Shown: positions 51,629 through 59,997 of the stretch, piece after piece
Position numbering within the stretch: position 1 is the stretch's first letter
Layout of the letters: the number at the start of each line of letters is the position of its first letter
Assembly (NCBI RefSeq): GCF_013032445.1
Contig: NZ_WQCA01000001.1
Location: 310,001 to 374,000 of the forward strand
Length of the DNA stretch: 64,000 nt
DNA from: Ruegeria arenilitoris
GTDB lineage: Bacteria > Pseudomonadota > Alphaproteobacteria > Rhodobacterales > Rhodobacteraceae
Direction: 5' to 3'
The notes under the pieces: model-generated
Databases searched by the model: none
What the model was told of the DNA's origin: nothing
The model's input: the letters and a program-made list of their open reading frames with translations, nothing else
Translations under genes and position numbers: made by a program

Positions 51629-52594
51629 ATGCTGATCGTACCCGAGCGCGAGATCGCTGACCTGATGACCCGCCAAGCGGCCTTTGACGCCGTCGAAAAG
51701 GTCTTTGCTGCCATGGCGTCGGGCGACGCCTACAACTTCCCCGTCGTGCGAGAAGCGATTGGGCATGAAGAGGCACTCTATGGCTTTAAGGGTGGATTTG
51801 ACCGCGCGGGCCTGACACTGGGCCTGAAAGCGGGCGGTTACTGGCCGAACAATCTGGAAAAACGCGGACTTATTAACCACCAGTCCACCGTGTTCCTTTT
51901 CGACCCCGACACAGGCAAACCCTCAGCTATGGTTGGGGGCAACCTTCTGACTGCCCTACGCACAGCGGCGGCATCGTCCGTATCGATCAAACACCTCGCG
52001 CGTGAAGACGCAAAGGTGATCGGGATGGTCGGCGCTGGCCACCAAGCGGCTTTTCAGCTTCGTGCAGCGTTGGAGCAGCGCGTTTTCGAGAAGGTGATCG
52101 GCTGGAACTACCACCCCGAGATGCTGCCGAATATCGAAAAGGTCGCCAATGAAGCCGGTCTTCCCTTTGAGGCGGTCGAGCTTGACGGCATGGCCGAGGC
52201 AGATGTGATTATCTCGATTACATCCGCATTTGCACCGTCGCTGATGGTGGATCATGTCAGCCCTGGCACACATATCGCCTGTATGGGTACTGACACGAAG
52301 GGCAAACAGGAAGTTGAAGCGGCCCTGCTGGTCAAGGCGACGGTATTTACCGACGAAGTTGCGCAATCCGTTACCATCGGTGAAGCACAGCATGCCGTCG
52401 CGCAAGGCCTGATCCAAGAAAGCGACGTGGCCCAGATTGGCGCGGTTATCAACGGCACAAATCTGGGTCGGACATCGAATGATCAGATCACCCTGTTTGA
52501 TGGCACGGGTGTCGGTCTTCAGGATCTTGCGGTGGCATCGTCCGTCGTTGACCTTGCCGTCCAGAAAGGGATCGCAATCGAGGTCGATTTCTAA
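51629..52594 (+). CDS. bhcD: Iminosuccinate reductase
   Basis: 321 residues from ATG at 51629 (GGAG seven bases upstream). Ornithine cyclodeaminase/mu-crystallin fold: the N-terminal half has STVFLFDPDTGKPSAMVGG, then the NAD(P) Rossmann motif VIGMVGAGHQAAFQLRAAL and DVIISITSAFAPSLMVDHV. It reduces iminosuccinate to aspartate, closing the cycle. The gap to bhcC is 116 bases, so partial separate expression is possible. Confidence 0.93.
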   Translation: MLIVPEREIADLMTRQAAFDAVEKVFAAMASGDAYNFPVVREAIGHEEALYGFKGGFDRAGLTLGLKAGGYWPNNLEKRGLINHQSTVFLFDPDTGKPSAMVGGNLLTALRTAAASSVSIKHLAREDAKVIGMVGAGHQAAFQLRAALEQRVFEKVIGWNYHPEMLPNIEKVANEAGLPFEAVELDGMAEADVIISITSAFAPSLMVDHVSPGTHIACMGTDTKGKQEVEAALLVKATVFTDEVAQSVTIGEAQHAVAQGLIQESDVAQIGAVINGTNLGRTSNDQITLFDGTGVGLQDLAVASSVVDLAVQKGIAIEVDF

Positions 52595-52672
52595 TCACAA
52601 TCCGGTGCAACTTGTCTCGACGCACTACCGTTAAGGATATCGTCTGGGTCTTGTAAACGAGAAGAACAAAAA

Positions 52673-52700
52673 AACGCGGCGCGCCAAAGCGTGCCGCGTT
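52673..52700. terminator. Bidirectional terminator between bhcD and permease
   Basis: 11-bp stem AACGCGGCGCG / CGTGCCGCGTT (one G-U pair) with a short loop, flanked by a run of A on the left and TT on the right. It can end the bhcD transcript and, from the other side, the permease operon. Confidence 0.8.
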
Positions 52701-52739
52701 TCGTCTTGCATTGGGCTTCAGCGCTTCATGCCAGAGCCA

Positions 52740-54164
52740 TCAGACATGATCGTCATGTCCAATGGAGCCCAGACCGTGACCCGCCATACCGCCGGAAACC
52801 TCTTCCGTCGCTTCGTCTGAAAGTTCCTCGGGAAGAACCAGATTCAACACAATAGCGATAACTGCAGCGGGAAGAATGCCTGATGTGGCAAGAACCTTTA
52901 GGGTCCCCGGAAGATACTGCAGCGCCCCCGGCTCAAGCTGCAAACCCAAACCAAGGCTGAGGGAAATTGCAAAAATCACCATGTTGCGGCGGTTCCAGTT
53001 CACGTCCGACAGCATCGAGACGCCCGCCGCGACCACCATACCGAACATCACGATGACACCGCCACCAAGGACCTCGATCGGGATCGACGAGATAATCGCA
53101 CCAATTTTCGGAACAAGGCCGCATACAATCAGGAAAAGCGCGCCGATGGTCACCACCATTCTGCTCATGACCCCAGTCATGGCGATCAAGCCAACGTTTT
53201 GACTGAACGATGTGTTCGGCAATGCTCCAAAGAAACCAGAGATCGCGGTACCAATACCATCGGCGTAGGTTGCACCCTGAATTTCCTTGTCGGTCGCTTC
53301 GCGCCCCGCACCGCCCTTGGTGATACCGGAAACGTCCCCGACGGTTTCAACCGCCGAAACAAAAGACATCGCACAAAAGCCAACGATGGCCGCAACTGAG
53401 AACTCAATCCCGAAATGCAACGGATTCGGCAGCGCGAATGAGGCTGCACGACCAACATTGCCCAAATTGACCTGCCCCAGAACAAAGGCCACCGCGTAGC
53501 CGACCAGCAGTCCGATCAGAACTGCCGACACCGACAACATGCCCCGCGCAAAGAACTTCAAACCAAGCGTGACAACAATTACGATTCCGGCCATGAACCA
53601 GTTCAAGCCAGAGCCATATTCCTCGGTCCCGATAGCAGGCACACCACCGGCGGCATACTGAACGCCGACCTTAACTAACGCCAACCCGATCATGGTCACA
53701 ACTAGACCTGTGACCAGTGGCGGAAGAGCAAAGCGAATGCGGCCGATGAACAACCCAAGGAAGGCGTGGAATAAACCACCGACGACTACGCCGCCCATCA
53801 GGACGGCAATGGCGTCGACACCCTTTCCTACGACAAGCGGGATCATGATTGGGATGAAAGCAAAGGAAGTCCCTTGAACGATCGGCAGCCGGGCGCCCAC
53901 TGGGCCGACACCAATGGACTGAAACAATGTCGCGACGCCGGCAAAGAACATCGACATCTGAATCATGTAGATCATCTGCGGAAAATCGGGGCTATTCGAT
54001 CCGAACCCAAATCCGGCTGCGCCACAAACAATAATGGCTGGCGTGACGTTTGACACGAACATCGCCAGCACATGCTGAATTCCCAATGGCACCGCTTTTA
54101 TGAGTGGCGGAGTATAGTTCGGATCGCGGAGCTGTTCCGGCGTTCCGATGGTTGCATCTGACAT
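52740..54164 (-). CDS. NCS2-family purine/urate permease
   Basis: 474 residues, about 12-14 membrane helices. NCS2 signature QxNxG-like NTSFSQNVGLIAMTGVMSR in the middle, and SFVSAVETVGDVSGITKGGAG upstream of it. The substrate class (uracil, xanthine or urate) cannot be fixed by eye. The operon position with ureidoglycolate lyase and the allantoinase fusion favours urate or xanthine uptake. Last gene of the leftward operon. Confidence 0.9.
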   Translation of the reverse strand: MSDATIGTPEQLRDPNYTPPLIKAVPLGIQHVLAMFVSNVTPAIIVCGAAGFGFGSNSPDFPQMIYMIQMSMFFAGVATLFQSIGVGPVGARLPIVQGTSFAFIPIMIPLVVGKGVDAIAVLMGGVVVGGLFHAFLGLFIGRIRFALPPLVTGLVVTMIGLALVKVGVQYAAGGVPAIGTEEYGSGLNWFMAGIVIVVTLGLKFFARGMLSVSAVLIGLLVGYAVAFVLGQVNLGNVGRAASFALPNPLHFGIEFSVAAIVGFCAMSFVSAVETVGDVSGITKGGAGREATDKEIQGATYADGIGTAISGFFGALPNTSFSQNVGLIAMTGVMSRMVVTIGALFLIVCGLVPKIGAIISSIPIEVLGGGVIVMFGMVVAAGVSMLSDVNWNRRNMVIFAISLSLGLGLQLEPGALQYLPGTLKVLATSGILPAAVIAIVLNLVLPEELSDEATEEVSGGMAGHGLGSIGHDDHV

Positions 54165-54218
54165 TTGGTCTGTCCTCCCTTGAGGTTCGCAAGCCGGCTC
54201 CTCTTCCGGCGACGCACC

Positions 54219-54704
54219 TCATTCCGTGATAGTAAAAGCCTCCTCGAACCAATGTTCTTCGAGGTTGGGCCCGGCCCCAATTCGGTCGACCACCGCAAAA
54301 AGTCCGGGCGCATGAAGTGGGGTCAGCACACCATGCCATGTGTTGCGGTGATAGTTCACGCCCTGCCCAGGCGCTGTTTTGAATGCGATAGGCTGTCCCG
54401 GCGTGCCGTCTACATCCGGGGCCACAACCACGACAAAGGGCTTGTCCGAAAAAGGTAGAAAGGCCTGGCTCCCATCCGGGTGGCGTTCAACCATTTCCAA
54501 TTTGATCGGCAGGCTAAAGGCTTCGGACTGAAACACGCTAATCCCGGCTCGTCCATCATGGAAATCCAGCGCGGCGCGGTCGTGATACCGCGCGCACTTG
54601 CCCTGATTTATGTACTTGTCCACATCGCCGGCCACTTCGATGACATCACCAAACGGCGCAAACGCCTCGGAAGTCAGAGGCCTGAGTTTCAGAGCAGCAG
54701 TCAT
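54219..54704 (-). CDS. allA: Ureidoglycolate lyase
   Basis: 161 residues. AllA cupin-like pattern: LTSEAFAPFGDVIEV, ISVFQSEAFSLPIKLEMVERHP, GQGVNYHRNTWHGVLTPLHA (active-site His). It splits ureidoglycolate to glyoxylate and urea, feeding the adjacent beta-hydroxyaspartate cycle. ATG overlaps the upstream fusion gene's stop by 4 bases. Confidence 0.92.
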   Translation of the reverse strand: MTAALKLRPLTSEAFAPFGDVIEVAGDVDKYINQGKCARYHDRAALDFHDGRAGISVFQSEAFSLPIKLEMVERHPDGSQAFLPFSDKPFVVVVAPDVDGTPGQPIAFKTAPGQGVNYHRNTWHGVLTPLHAPGLFAVVDRIGAGPNLEEHWFEEAFTITE

Positions 54705-56113
54705 CCCGAAAACTTTTCAATCAGGCGCAGTTCCGCAATCCGCTCGACTTGGCGGCAGGCTTCGGTGAACTCGGTGTCGCGGTCGCTGTCGATACGACGG
54801 TGAAAAGCATCCAGAATGCTGGCTTTTGTGTTGTCCTTGACGGCAATGATAAAGGGAAAGCCGAACTTGGTCGTGTAGGCCTCGTTCAGCGCCATGAACG
54901 TCGCGCGCTCTTCATCGGTCAGCATGTCCAGACCCGCACCGGCCTGTTCCGCAGTACTTTCCTTGGTCAGACGCCCGGCTGCGGCTAGCTTACCCGCCAA
55001 ATCCGGGTGGGCAGTCAGAACACCAAGCCGTTGCTCCTCAGAGGCTGTTCGGAATATTCGTGCCAACACGTTGTGAACACCTGCAGCATTGTCATGGGTT
55101 GGTCCCAGCTCAAGATCATACGCACCCTCGGCAATCCACGGGCTGTGTTCAAACACGCCGCCAAATTCGGCAACGAAGGTGGGTTGGTCCATTTCGGACG
55201 GGGACAATCGCTGCATCGGTGGGTGTTCCTTTGCCCAGTGGTCGGCTATCTGTTCGCGCGTCGCAAACCAGACACCGTCGTGTTTCTTGAAGTAGTCCAG
55301 CGCTCGTTTCAGCGCCATGGCGCGACCTGGTCGACCAATCAGCCGGCAATGCAGTCCAATCGAGAGCATTTTCGGCGCGCCGACCTCACCCTCGGCGTAA
55401 AGCATGTCAAAGCTGTCCTTCAGATAGCTTTCGAACTGCTGCCCATTGGTGTACCCAGCCTGGATCGCAAACCGCATGTCATTGCAATCCATTGTGTATG
55501 GCATGATGAGCTGATCCTTACCCCCAGCCTTGGTCCAATACGGCAAATCGTCGGCATAGCTGTCGGCGATATAGGCGAAATTGCCTTCCTCAGCGGCCAA
55601 GTCGACAGTGTTCATGGAACAGCGGCCTGTATACCAGCCCCGCGGTGCTTGGCCCGTGACTTCAGTGTGCAGGCGGATCGCTTCACGTATCTGAGCCCGT
55701 TCTTCCGCCGGCTCCATATCCTTGTGTTCAACCCACTTCAGACCATGGCTGGCAATCTCCCAACTTGCATGTTGCATGGCAGAGACTTGGGCCGGAGCAC
55801 GCGCCAGCGCGGTGGCAACGCCATAAACGGTGACAGGTAAATCCTGCAAAAGCTGATGCACCCGCCAAAAGCCGGCGCGGCTGCCATATTCGTATATGGA
55901 CTCCATATTCCAGTGCCTCTGCCCGGGCCAAGGCGCCGCACCGGTGATCTCGGACAGAAATGCCTCAGAGGCGGAATCTCCATGCAGTACGTTGTTTTCA
56001 CCGCCTTCTTCATAGTTCAGTACGATCTGAACCGCGATCTTGGCATCATTTGGCCAGTTGGCTTTGGGTACTTGTCCACCGTAGCCGGTCATATCTCGTG
56101 GATAAGGCTTCAC
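54701..56113 (-). CDS. Bifunctional allantoinase (PuuE) / OHCU decarboxylase
   Basis: 470 residues from GTG at 56113 (AAGAAGGA upstream; an ATG at 56158 is also open). N-terminal polysaccharide-deacetylase-type allantoinase (about 1-300): WPNDAKIAVQIVLNYEEGGE, HASWEIASHGLKW (metal His), SIGLHCRLIGRPGR. C-terminal OHCU decarboxylase (about 310-470): FEHSPWIAEGAYD, LTAHPDLAGKL and FGFPFIIAVKDN. The fusion joins the step after HIU hydrolase with allantoin ring opening. Confidence 0.9.
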   Translation of the reverse strand: MKPYPRDMTGYGGQVPKANWPNDAKIAVQIVLNYEEGGENNVLHGDSASEAFLSEITGAAPWPGQRHWNMESIYEYGSRAGFWRVHQLLQDLPVTVYGVATALARAPAQVSAMQHASWEIASHGLKWVEHKDMEPAEERAQIREAIRLHTEVTGQAPRGWYTGRCSMNTVDLAAEEGNFAYIADSYADDLPYWTKAGGKDQLIMPYTMDCNDMRFAIQAGYTNGQQFESYLKDSFDMLYAEGEVGAPKMLSIGLHCRLIGRPGRAMALKRALDYFKKHDGVWFATREQIADHWAKEHPPMQRLSPSEMDQPTFVAEFGGVFEHSPWIAEGAYDLELGPTHDNAAGVHNVLARIFRTASEEQRLGVLTAHPDLAGKLAAAGRLTKESTAEQAGAGLDMLTDEERATFMALNEAYTTKFGFPFIIAVKDNTKASILDAFHRRIDSDRDTEFTEACRQVERIAELRLIEKFSG

Positions 56114-56260
56114 ATCAAATTCCTTCTTCTTGAATTGATCAATACCCCAGACAATCAACGATGTTTTTCAAAAAATTCGCGAAGCTGCCTTAGGACAGAC
56201 ACCCTTTGCCACTTGCACGGTTATCGGAATACTAGATTTAAAACTTGAGGAATGCTTCTA

Positions 56261-56614
56261 ATGACCGGCTATCTTACGACACATGTACTGGATACGGCGC
56301 GGGGATGCCCCGCCGAAGGCTTGAAAATAGATCTGTTTCGGATTGAAGGTACAAACCGCACAATACTGAAATCCCTGGTCACCAATACAGACGGGCGCAC
56401 CGATGAGCAGATTCTGCCCGCAGCCGAGTTTTCAACTGGCGAATACGAGCTGGTATTCTATGCCGGAGAATATCTTGATGCCTCGGGCACACCACACGAA
56501 GAACCACGATTTCTGGACGTGATCCCGATCCGCTTCGGGATGTCCGAGCACTCGCATTACCATGTGCCACTGCTTCTGTCGCCGTTTGGATTTTCAACCT
56601 ATCGCGGCAGCTGA
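56261..56614 (+). CDS. hiuH: 5-Hydroxyisourate hydrolase
   Basis: 117 residues from ATG at 56261 with GAGGA upstream. Transthyretin-like fold with [16 protein letters not shown], the active-site [16 protein letters not shown] and the ending YRGS, the diagnostic C-terminus separating HIU hydrolase from transthyretin. It opens 5-hydroxyisourate to OHCU, the substrate of the fusion protein encoded divergently upstream. Confidence 0.95.
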   Translation: MTGYLTTHVLDTARGCPAEGLKIDLFRIEGTNRTILKSLVTNTDGRTDEQILPAAEFSTGEYELVFYAGEYLDASGTPHEEPRFLDVIPIRFGMSEHSHYHVPLLLSPFGFSTYRGS

Positions 56615-56619
56615 GGCCC

Positions 56620-57540
56620 CTACCAGGACGTGTTTGCTGCTGCAATCGAAGAGCCAATGCGTTCTATTACAAATTCCATGAAAAGTCGCGTTTTGGGATC
56701 CTGCATTCGGCGGTGCGTAAACAGACACGCCATTTGTATCGGTTCCGGTGGTGTCTTTCGCGCCACCGGAACCAAGTTTCCAGCCTTAAGGTGCTGAGCA
56801 ATCTCGAATATCGGCTTCATTGCAATGCCATGACCGGCCAGCGCCCAGTCTGTCAGCACGTCGCCATCGTCTGACTCATAGCGCCCCGAGACGCGGAACC
56901 GTTTTGGCCCAGTATCTGTTCTAAGCAGCCATTGAAATTCGGTCGCTCCAGGAAAGCGAAGGTTTAGGCACTCATGCGATTCGGCGATAATTTCCTCGCC
57001 ACTTTCAGGCATCCCACGTTTTTTGATGTATTTCGGGGATGCACAAAGAACTCTTTCCACATCTGCAATCTTTCGGATGCGCAAATTGCTGTCCTCTGGC
57101 TGACCTAGAAAAAAGGCCAGGTCCAGGCCTTCGGTCGTCAGATCCACCTTTCGATCAGTCAATCGAAGCCTGACACTCACCTCAGGGTATTCAGCGAGAA
57201 ACTTTGGCACCTGAGGCGCAATCAATCGCCGGCCAACACCCAATGGCGCCGCGACGTAGAGCGAACCTTTAAGGTTCTCAGTAATGTTGACAATTTGTGC
57301 TTCTGCGCGATCGACCGCTTCGAGAATGTCTGCCGCCCCGCGATAGAACGATTTTCCTTGCTCAGTCGGCGTGAGGCTGCGCGTAGTACGTTGAAAAAGA
57401 CGTACGCCAAGGTGCTCTTCCAGTTGTGATATTCGCGCCGACGTTACCGCCGGTGAAACCCGCAAGTCACGGCCCGCAGCGGACATACTGCCCAATTCGT
57501 AGACCCGGACAAAGGTTCTGATGTTATCAAGATATGACAT
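56620..57540 (-). CDS. LysR-family regulator 1 of the urate genes
   Basis: 306 residues. N-terminal LysR helix-turn-helix (LDNIRTFVRVYELGSMSAAG, LEEHLGVRLFQRTTRSLTPT) and a substrate-binding domain (APLGVGRRLIAPQVPKFL, EGLDLAFFLGQPEDSN). It is paralogous along its length to the second LysR gene at 58942-59844. It is divergent from the urate hydroxylase gene, with a T-N11-A type site between. Confidence 0.88.
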   Translation of the reverse strand: MSYLDNIRTFVRVYELGSMSAAGRDLRVSPAVTSARISQLEEHLGVRLFQRTTRSLTPTEQGKSFYRGAADILEAVDRAEAQIVNITENLKGSLYVAAPLGVGRRLIAPQVPKFLAEYPEVSVRLRLTDRKVDLTTEGLDLAFFLGQPEDSNLRIRKIADVERVLCASPKYIKKRGMPESGEEIIAESHECLNLRFPGATEFQWLLRTDTGPKRFRVSGRYESDDGDVLTDWALAGHGIAMKPIFEIAQHLKAGNLVPVARKTPPEPIQMACLFTHRRMQDPKTRLFMEFVIERIGSSIAAANTSW

Positions 57541-57560
57541 TTTTTTGCATTTTTTGATAC

Positions 57561-57579
57561 TGCTTGGTCTTTACCAGCA
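57561..57579. promoter_or_regulatory. LysR-type box between regulator 1 and puuD
   Basis: TGCT-N11-AGCA with an inner TGGT/ACCA pair, in the 101-base divergent gap. It has the T-N11-A shape expected for a LysR operator. Confidence 0.55.
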
Positions 57580-57641
57580 ATACCAGAACAAAACAGTCTC
57601 GCCTAGAGTGCAGGCAACTATAGAAACTTAGGAGCAATGCC

Positions 57642-58874
57642 ATGTATGATCTGGCCGTAATGTGGGAGTGGATCGCTTTTTCGGTCCGCTGGCTGCATGT
57701 GATCACCGCGATGGCGTGGATTGGCGCGTCATTCTACTTTATCGCGCTGGACCTCATGCTAAAGCCGAACCCAGCCCTGCCGGACGGGGCCTACGGCGAA
57801 GAATGGGAAGTGCATGGGGGCGGGTTCTACCACACCGTCAAATACCTTGTGGCACCAGCCCGGATGCCTGAACACCTGACCTGGCATAAATGGCAGAGCT
57901 ATACGACGTGGCTCTCTGGTGCGGCACTGCTCATGATTATCTACTGGGTCGGCGGCGAGTTGTTCCTGCTTGATCCAACAAAAGTGGACCTCGCCTTGTG
58001 GCAGGGGATACTGATCTCTGGCGGATCGCTGACTATTGGCTGGCTGCTCTACGATCAGATGTGCAAATCCAAGCTGAGCGATCACCCGACAGTTCTGATG
58101 CTGCTGCTGTTCTTGATTCTCGTAATTATGTCATGGGGTTACAATCAGATCTTCACGGGCCGCGCCGCACTTTTACATCTTGGTGCCTTCACCGCGACGA
58201 TCATGACCGCCAACGTGTTCTTTCAGATCATGCCAAACCAGCGGATTGTAGTTGAAGATCTCAAAGCAGGTCGGACGCCTGATGCCAAATACGGCAAAAT
58301 CGCCAAAGTGCGCTCTACTCACAACAACTATCTGACTTTGCCAGTCGTGTTCCTGATGCTGTCGAACCACTATCCACTGGCTTTCGGCACAGAGTATTCG
58401 TGGATCATCGCCAGCCTGATCTTCCTGACTGGTGTCACCATCCGTCACTACTTCAACACAATGCACGCAACCGGAAAAGGACCGCACTGGACTTGGGCTG
58501 TCACGGTTCTGCTGATGGTCGTGATCGCGTGGTTGTCTTCGGTAAGGCCAACTGAGACATGGGAGGACGCCGAAGCACGCGAATTGACCCCTTACGAGCA
58601 GAAGTTTGCATCGGCTGCGGGTTTCGAAGAAGCCTACGACACAGTCCTGGGCAATTGCTCTATGTGCCATGCACGCGAACCGGTGTATGGCACGATGAAA
58701 TGGGCTCCGAAACAGGTTTATCTTGAAACACCCGGTGATGTGGCGCGCCAAGCTGACCAGATCTATCTGCAGGCCGGAATCAGCCACGCAATGCCACCGC
58801 CATCGGCGGTTCAAATGGACGAAGACGCGCGCCAGACTATCATTGCATGGGTGCGTGAAGTCAGAGACCAATAG
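57642..58874 (+). CDS. puuD: Urate hydroxylase with cytochrome c domain
   Basis: 410 residues. Eight or so membrane helices with a repeated DUF989-like pattern (WEWIAFSVRWLHVITAMAWIGASFYFI, HGGGFYHTVKYLVAP, HLTWHKWQSYTTWLSG, NNYLTLPVVFLMLSNHYP), then a C-terminal cytochrome c domain with heme motif CSMCH and Met ligand region HAMPPP. PuuD hydroxylates urate to 5-hydroxyisourate with electrons passed to a cytochrome. The hiuH gene lies about 1 kb away. Confidence 0.93.
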   Translation: MYDLAVMWEWIAFSVRWLHVITAMAWIGASFYFIALDLMLKPNPALPDGAYGEEWEVHGGGFYHTVKYLVAPARMPEHLTWHKWQSYTTWLSGAALLMIIYWVGGELFLLDPTKVDLALWQGILISGGSLTIGWLLYDQMCKSKLSDHPTVLMLLLFLILVIMSWGYNQIFTGRAALLHLGAFTATIMTANVFFQIMPNQRIVVEDLKAGRTPDAKYGKIAKVRSTHNNYLTLPVVFLMLSNHYPLAFGTEYSWIIASLIFLTGVTIRHYFNTMHATGKGPHWTWAVTVLLMVVIAWLSSVRPTETWEDAEARELTPYEQKFASAAGFEEAYDTVLGNCSMCHAREPVYGTMKWAPKQVYLETPGDVARQADQIYLQAGISHAMPPPSAVQMDEDARQTIIAWVREVRDQ

Positions 58875-58941
58875 CCGCCCCTCGTCAGAACTGTGGCACA
58901 TGAACTGGGTTCCCTCGCCCAGTTTTTTTGTTCTCTGAGGG

Positions 58942-59844
58942 CTACGCAAAAATCCGTTTACTGCGCTGCGCTATATGCTCAACGAACAGACGCACCTTTG
59001 GGTCCTGAAGTTTTTTGTGCGGATAGAGACACCCAAAAATCGTCGGCAATGGCGGCGTATCCGGCAGGACCTCGATCAATCGGCCAGCCTCCAGATGCTC
59101 CCGAACATCGAAACGCGGTTTGTTGACGATCCCCTTGCCCGCCAATGCCCAGTCTGTCAGCACGTCGCCGTCATCCGCGTCGTACTTTCCGCGGACTTCA
59201 AGTTTTCGCGGCCCCATATCGGTCTGCAGCATCCAGAAATATTCAGGCGATCTGGGATAGCGCAACAGAAGGCAGTTATGCGGCGTATGCAACAAATCAC
59301 CCGGCGTTTTGGGCACACCAAAATTCGACAAGTAATCCGGCGAGGCGCACAACACGCGATCACAATCCGCGAATTTCCGCAGCTTCATCGTGGAATCGCC
59401 AGGCTCTCCGATGAAGAACGCTATATCCAGACCGTCGGCCAGAATGTCCACCTTACGGTCAGACAGGCGCATGCGAATCTCGGTTTCCGGGTAGCGGTCT
59501 GAAAACTCAGGGACCAGCGGCGCAACGATTCTGCGCCCAACGCCCAGTGGCGCTGTGATACGGATTGCACCGCGCGGGGCATCTGAAAAGCTGGCTACTC
59601 GCGCTTCGGCATGGTCCAATGCCAATAAAACGGCCTTGGCCTCGTCATAAAAGACGGTTCCCACTTCGGTCGGTGTCATCGACCGGGTCGTTCTGTTGAA
59701 AAGACGCACGCCCAGATGGTTCTCCAACTCTTTCAATCGCTTGCTGGCCACTGCGGGCGTCAACCGCAAATCACGCCCGCCGGACGTGATGCTGCCCAGC
59801 TCCATCACTCTGACAAAGACCCGCAGACTTTCGATGTAAGACAT
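58942..59844 (-). CDS. LysR-family regulator 2 beside xdh
   Basis: 300 residues, GGGAGG before the ATG. LysR helix-turn-helix and effector domain as in regulator 1 (APLGVGRRIVAPLVPEFS, DRKVDILADGLDIAFFIGEP). Divergent from xdhA with an inverted repeat between. It may sense xanthine or hypoxanthine. The ligand is not readable from sequence. Confidence 0.88.
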   Translation of the reverse strand: MSYIESLRVFVRVMELGSITSGGRDLRLTPAVASKRLKELENHLGVRLFNRTTRSMTPTEVGTVFYDEAKAVLLALDHAEARVASFSDAPRGAIRITAPLGVGRRIVAPLVPEFSDRYPETEIRMRLSDRKVDILADGLDIAFFIGEPGDSTMKLRKFADCDRVLCASPDYLSNFGVPKTPGDLLHTPHNCLLLRYPRSPEYFWMLQTDMGPRKLEVRGKYDADDGDVLTDWALAGKGIVNKPRFDVREHLEAGRLIEVLPDTPPLPTIFGCLYPHKKLQDPKVRLFVEHIAQRSKRIFA

Positions 59845-59887
59845 TCAATCCTCCCTGTGCGGAAAGACTGCGCCATGGATCTCTCTT

Positions 59888-59906
59888 TTTCAACGTTCTG
59901 TTGAAA
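59888..59906. promoter_or_regulatory. Inverted repeat between LysR 2 and xdhA
   Basis: TTTCAAC-GTTCT-GTTGAAA, perfect 7-bp arms, 92 bases before the xdhA start and 44 bases upstream of the regulator's ATG. Operator candidate. Confidence 0.55.
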
Positions 59907-59997
59907 GTATTTGCTGTTTGCAGCGATTTTCCGACTCAATCTTTACTTTTATGGTCCCGCTGACCCCCACCGGAAGGCAGGGCAGAGGGAGAATTTC

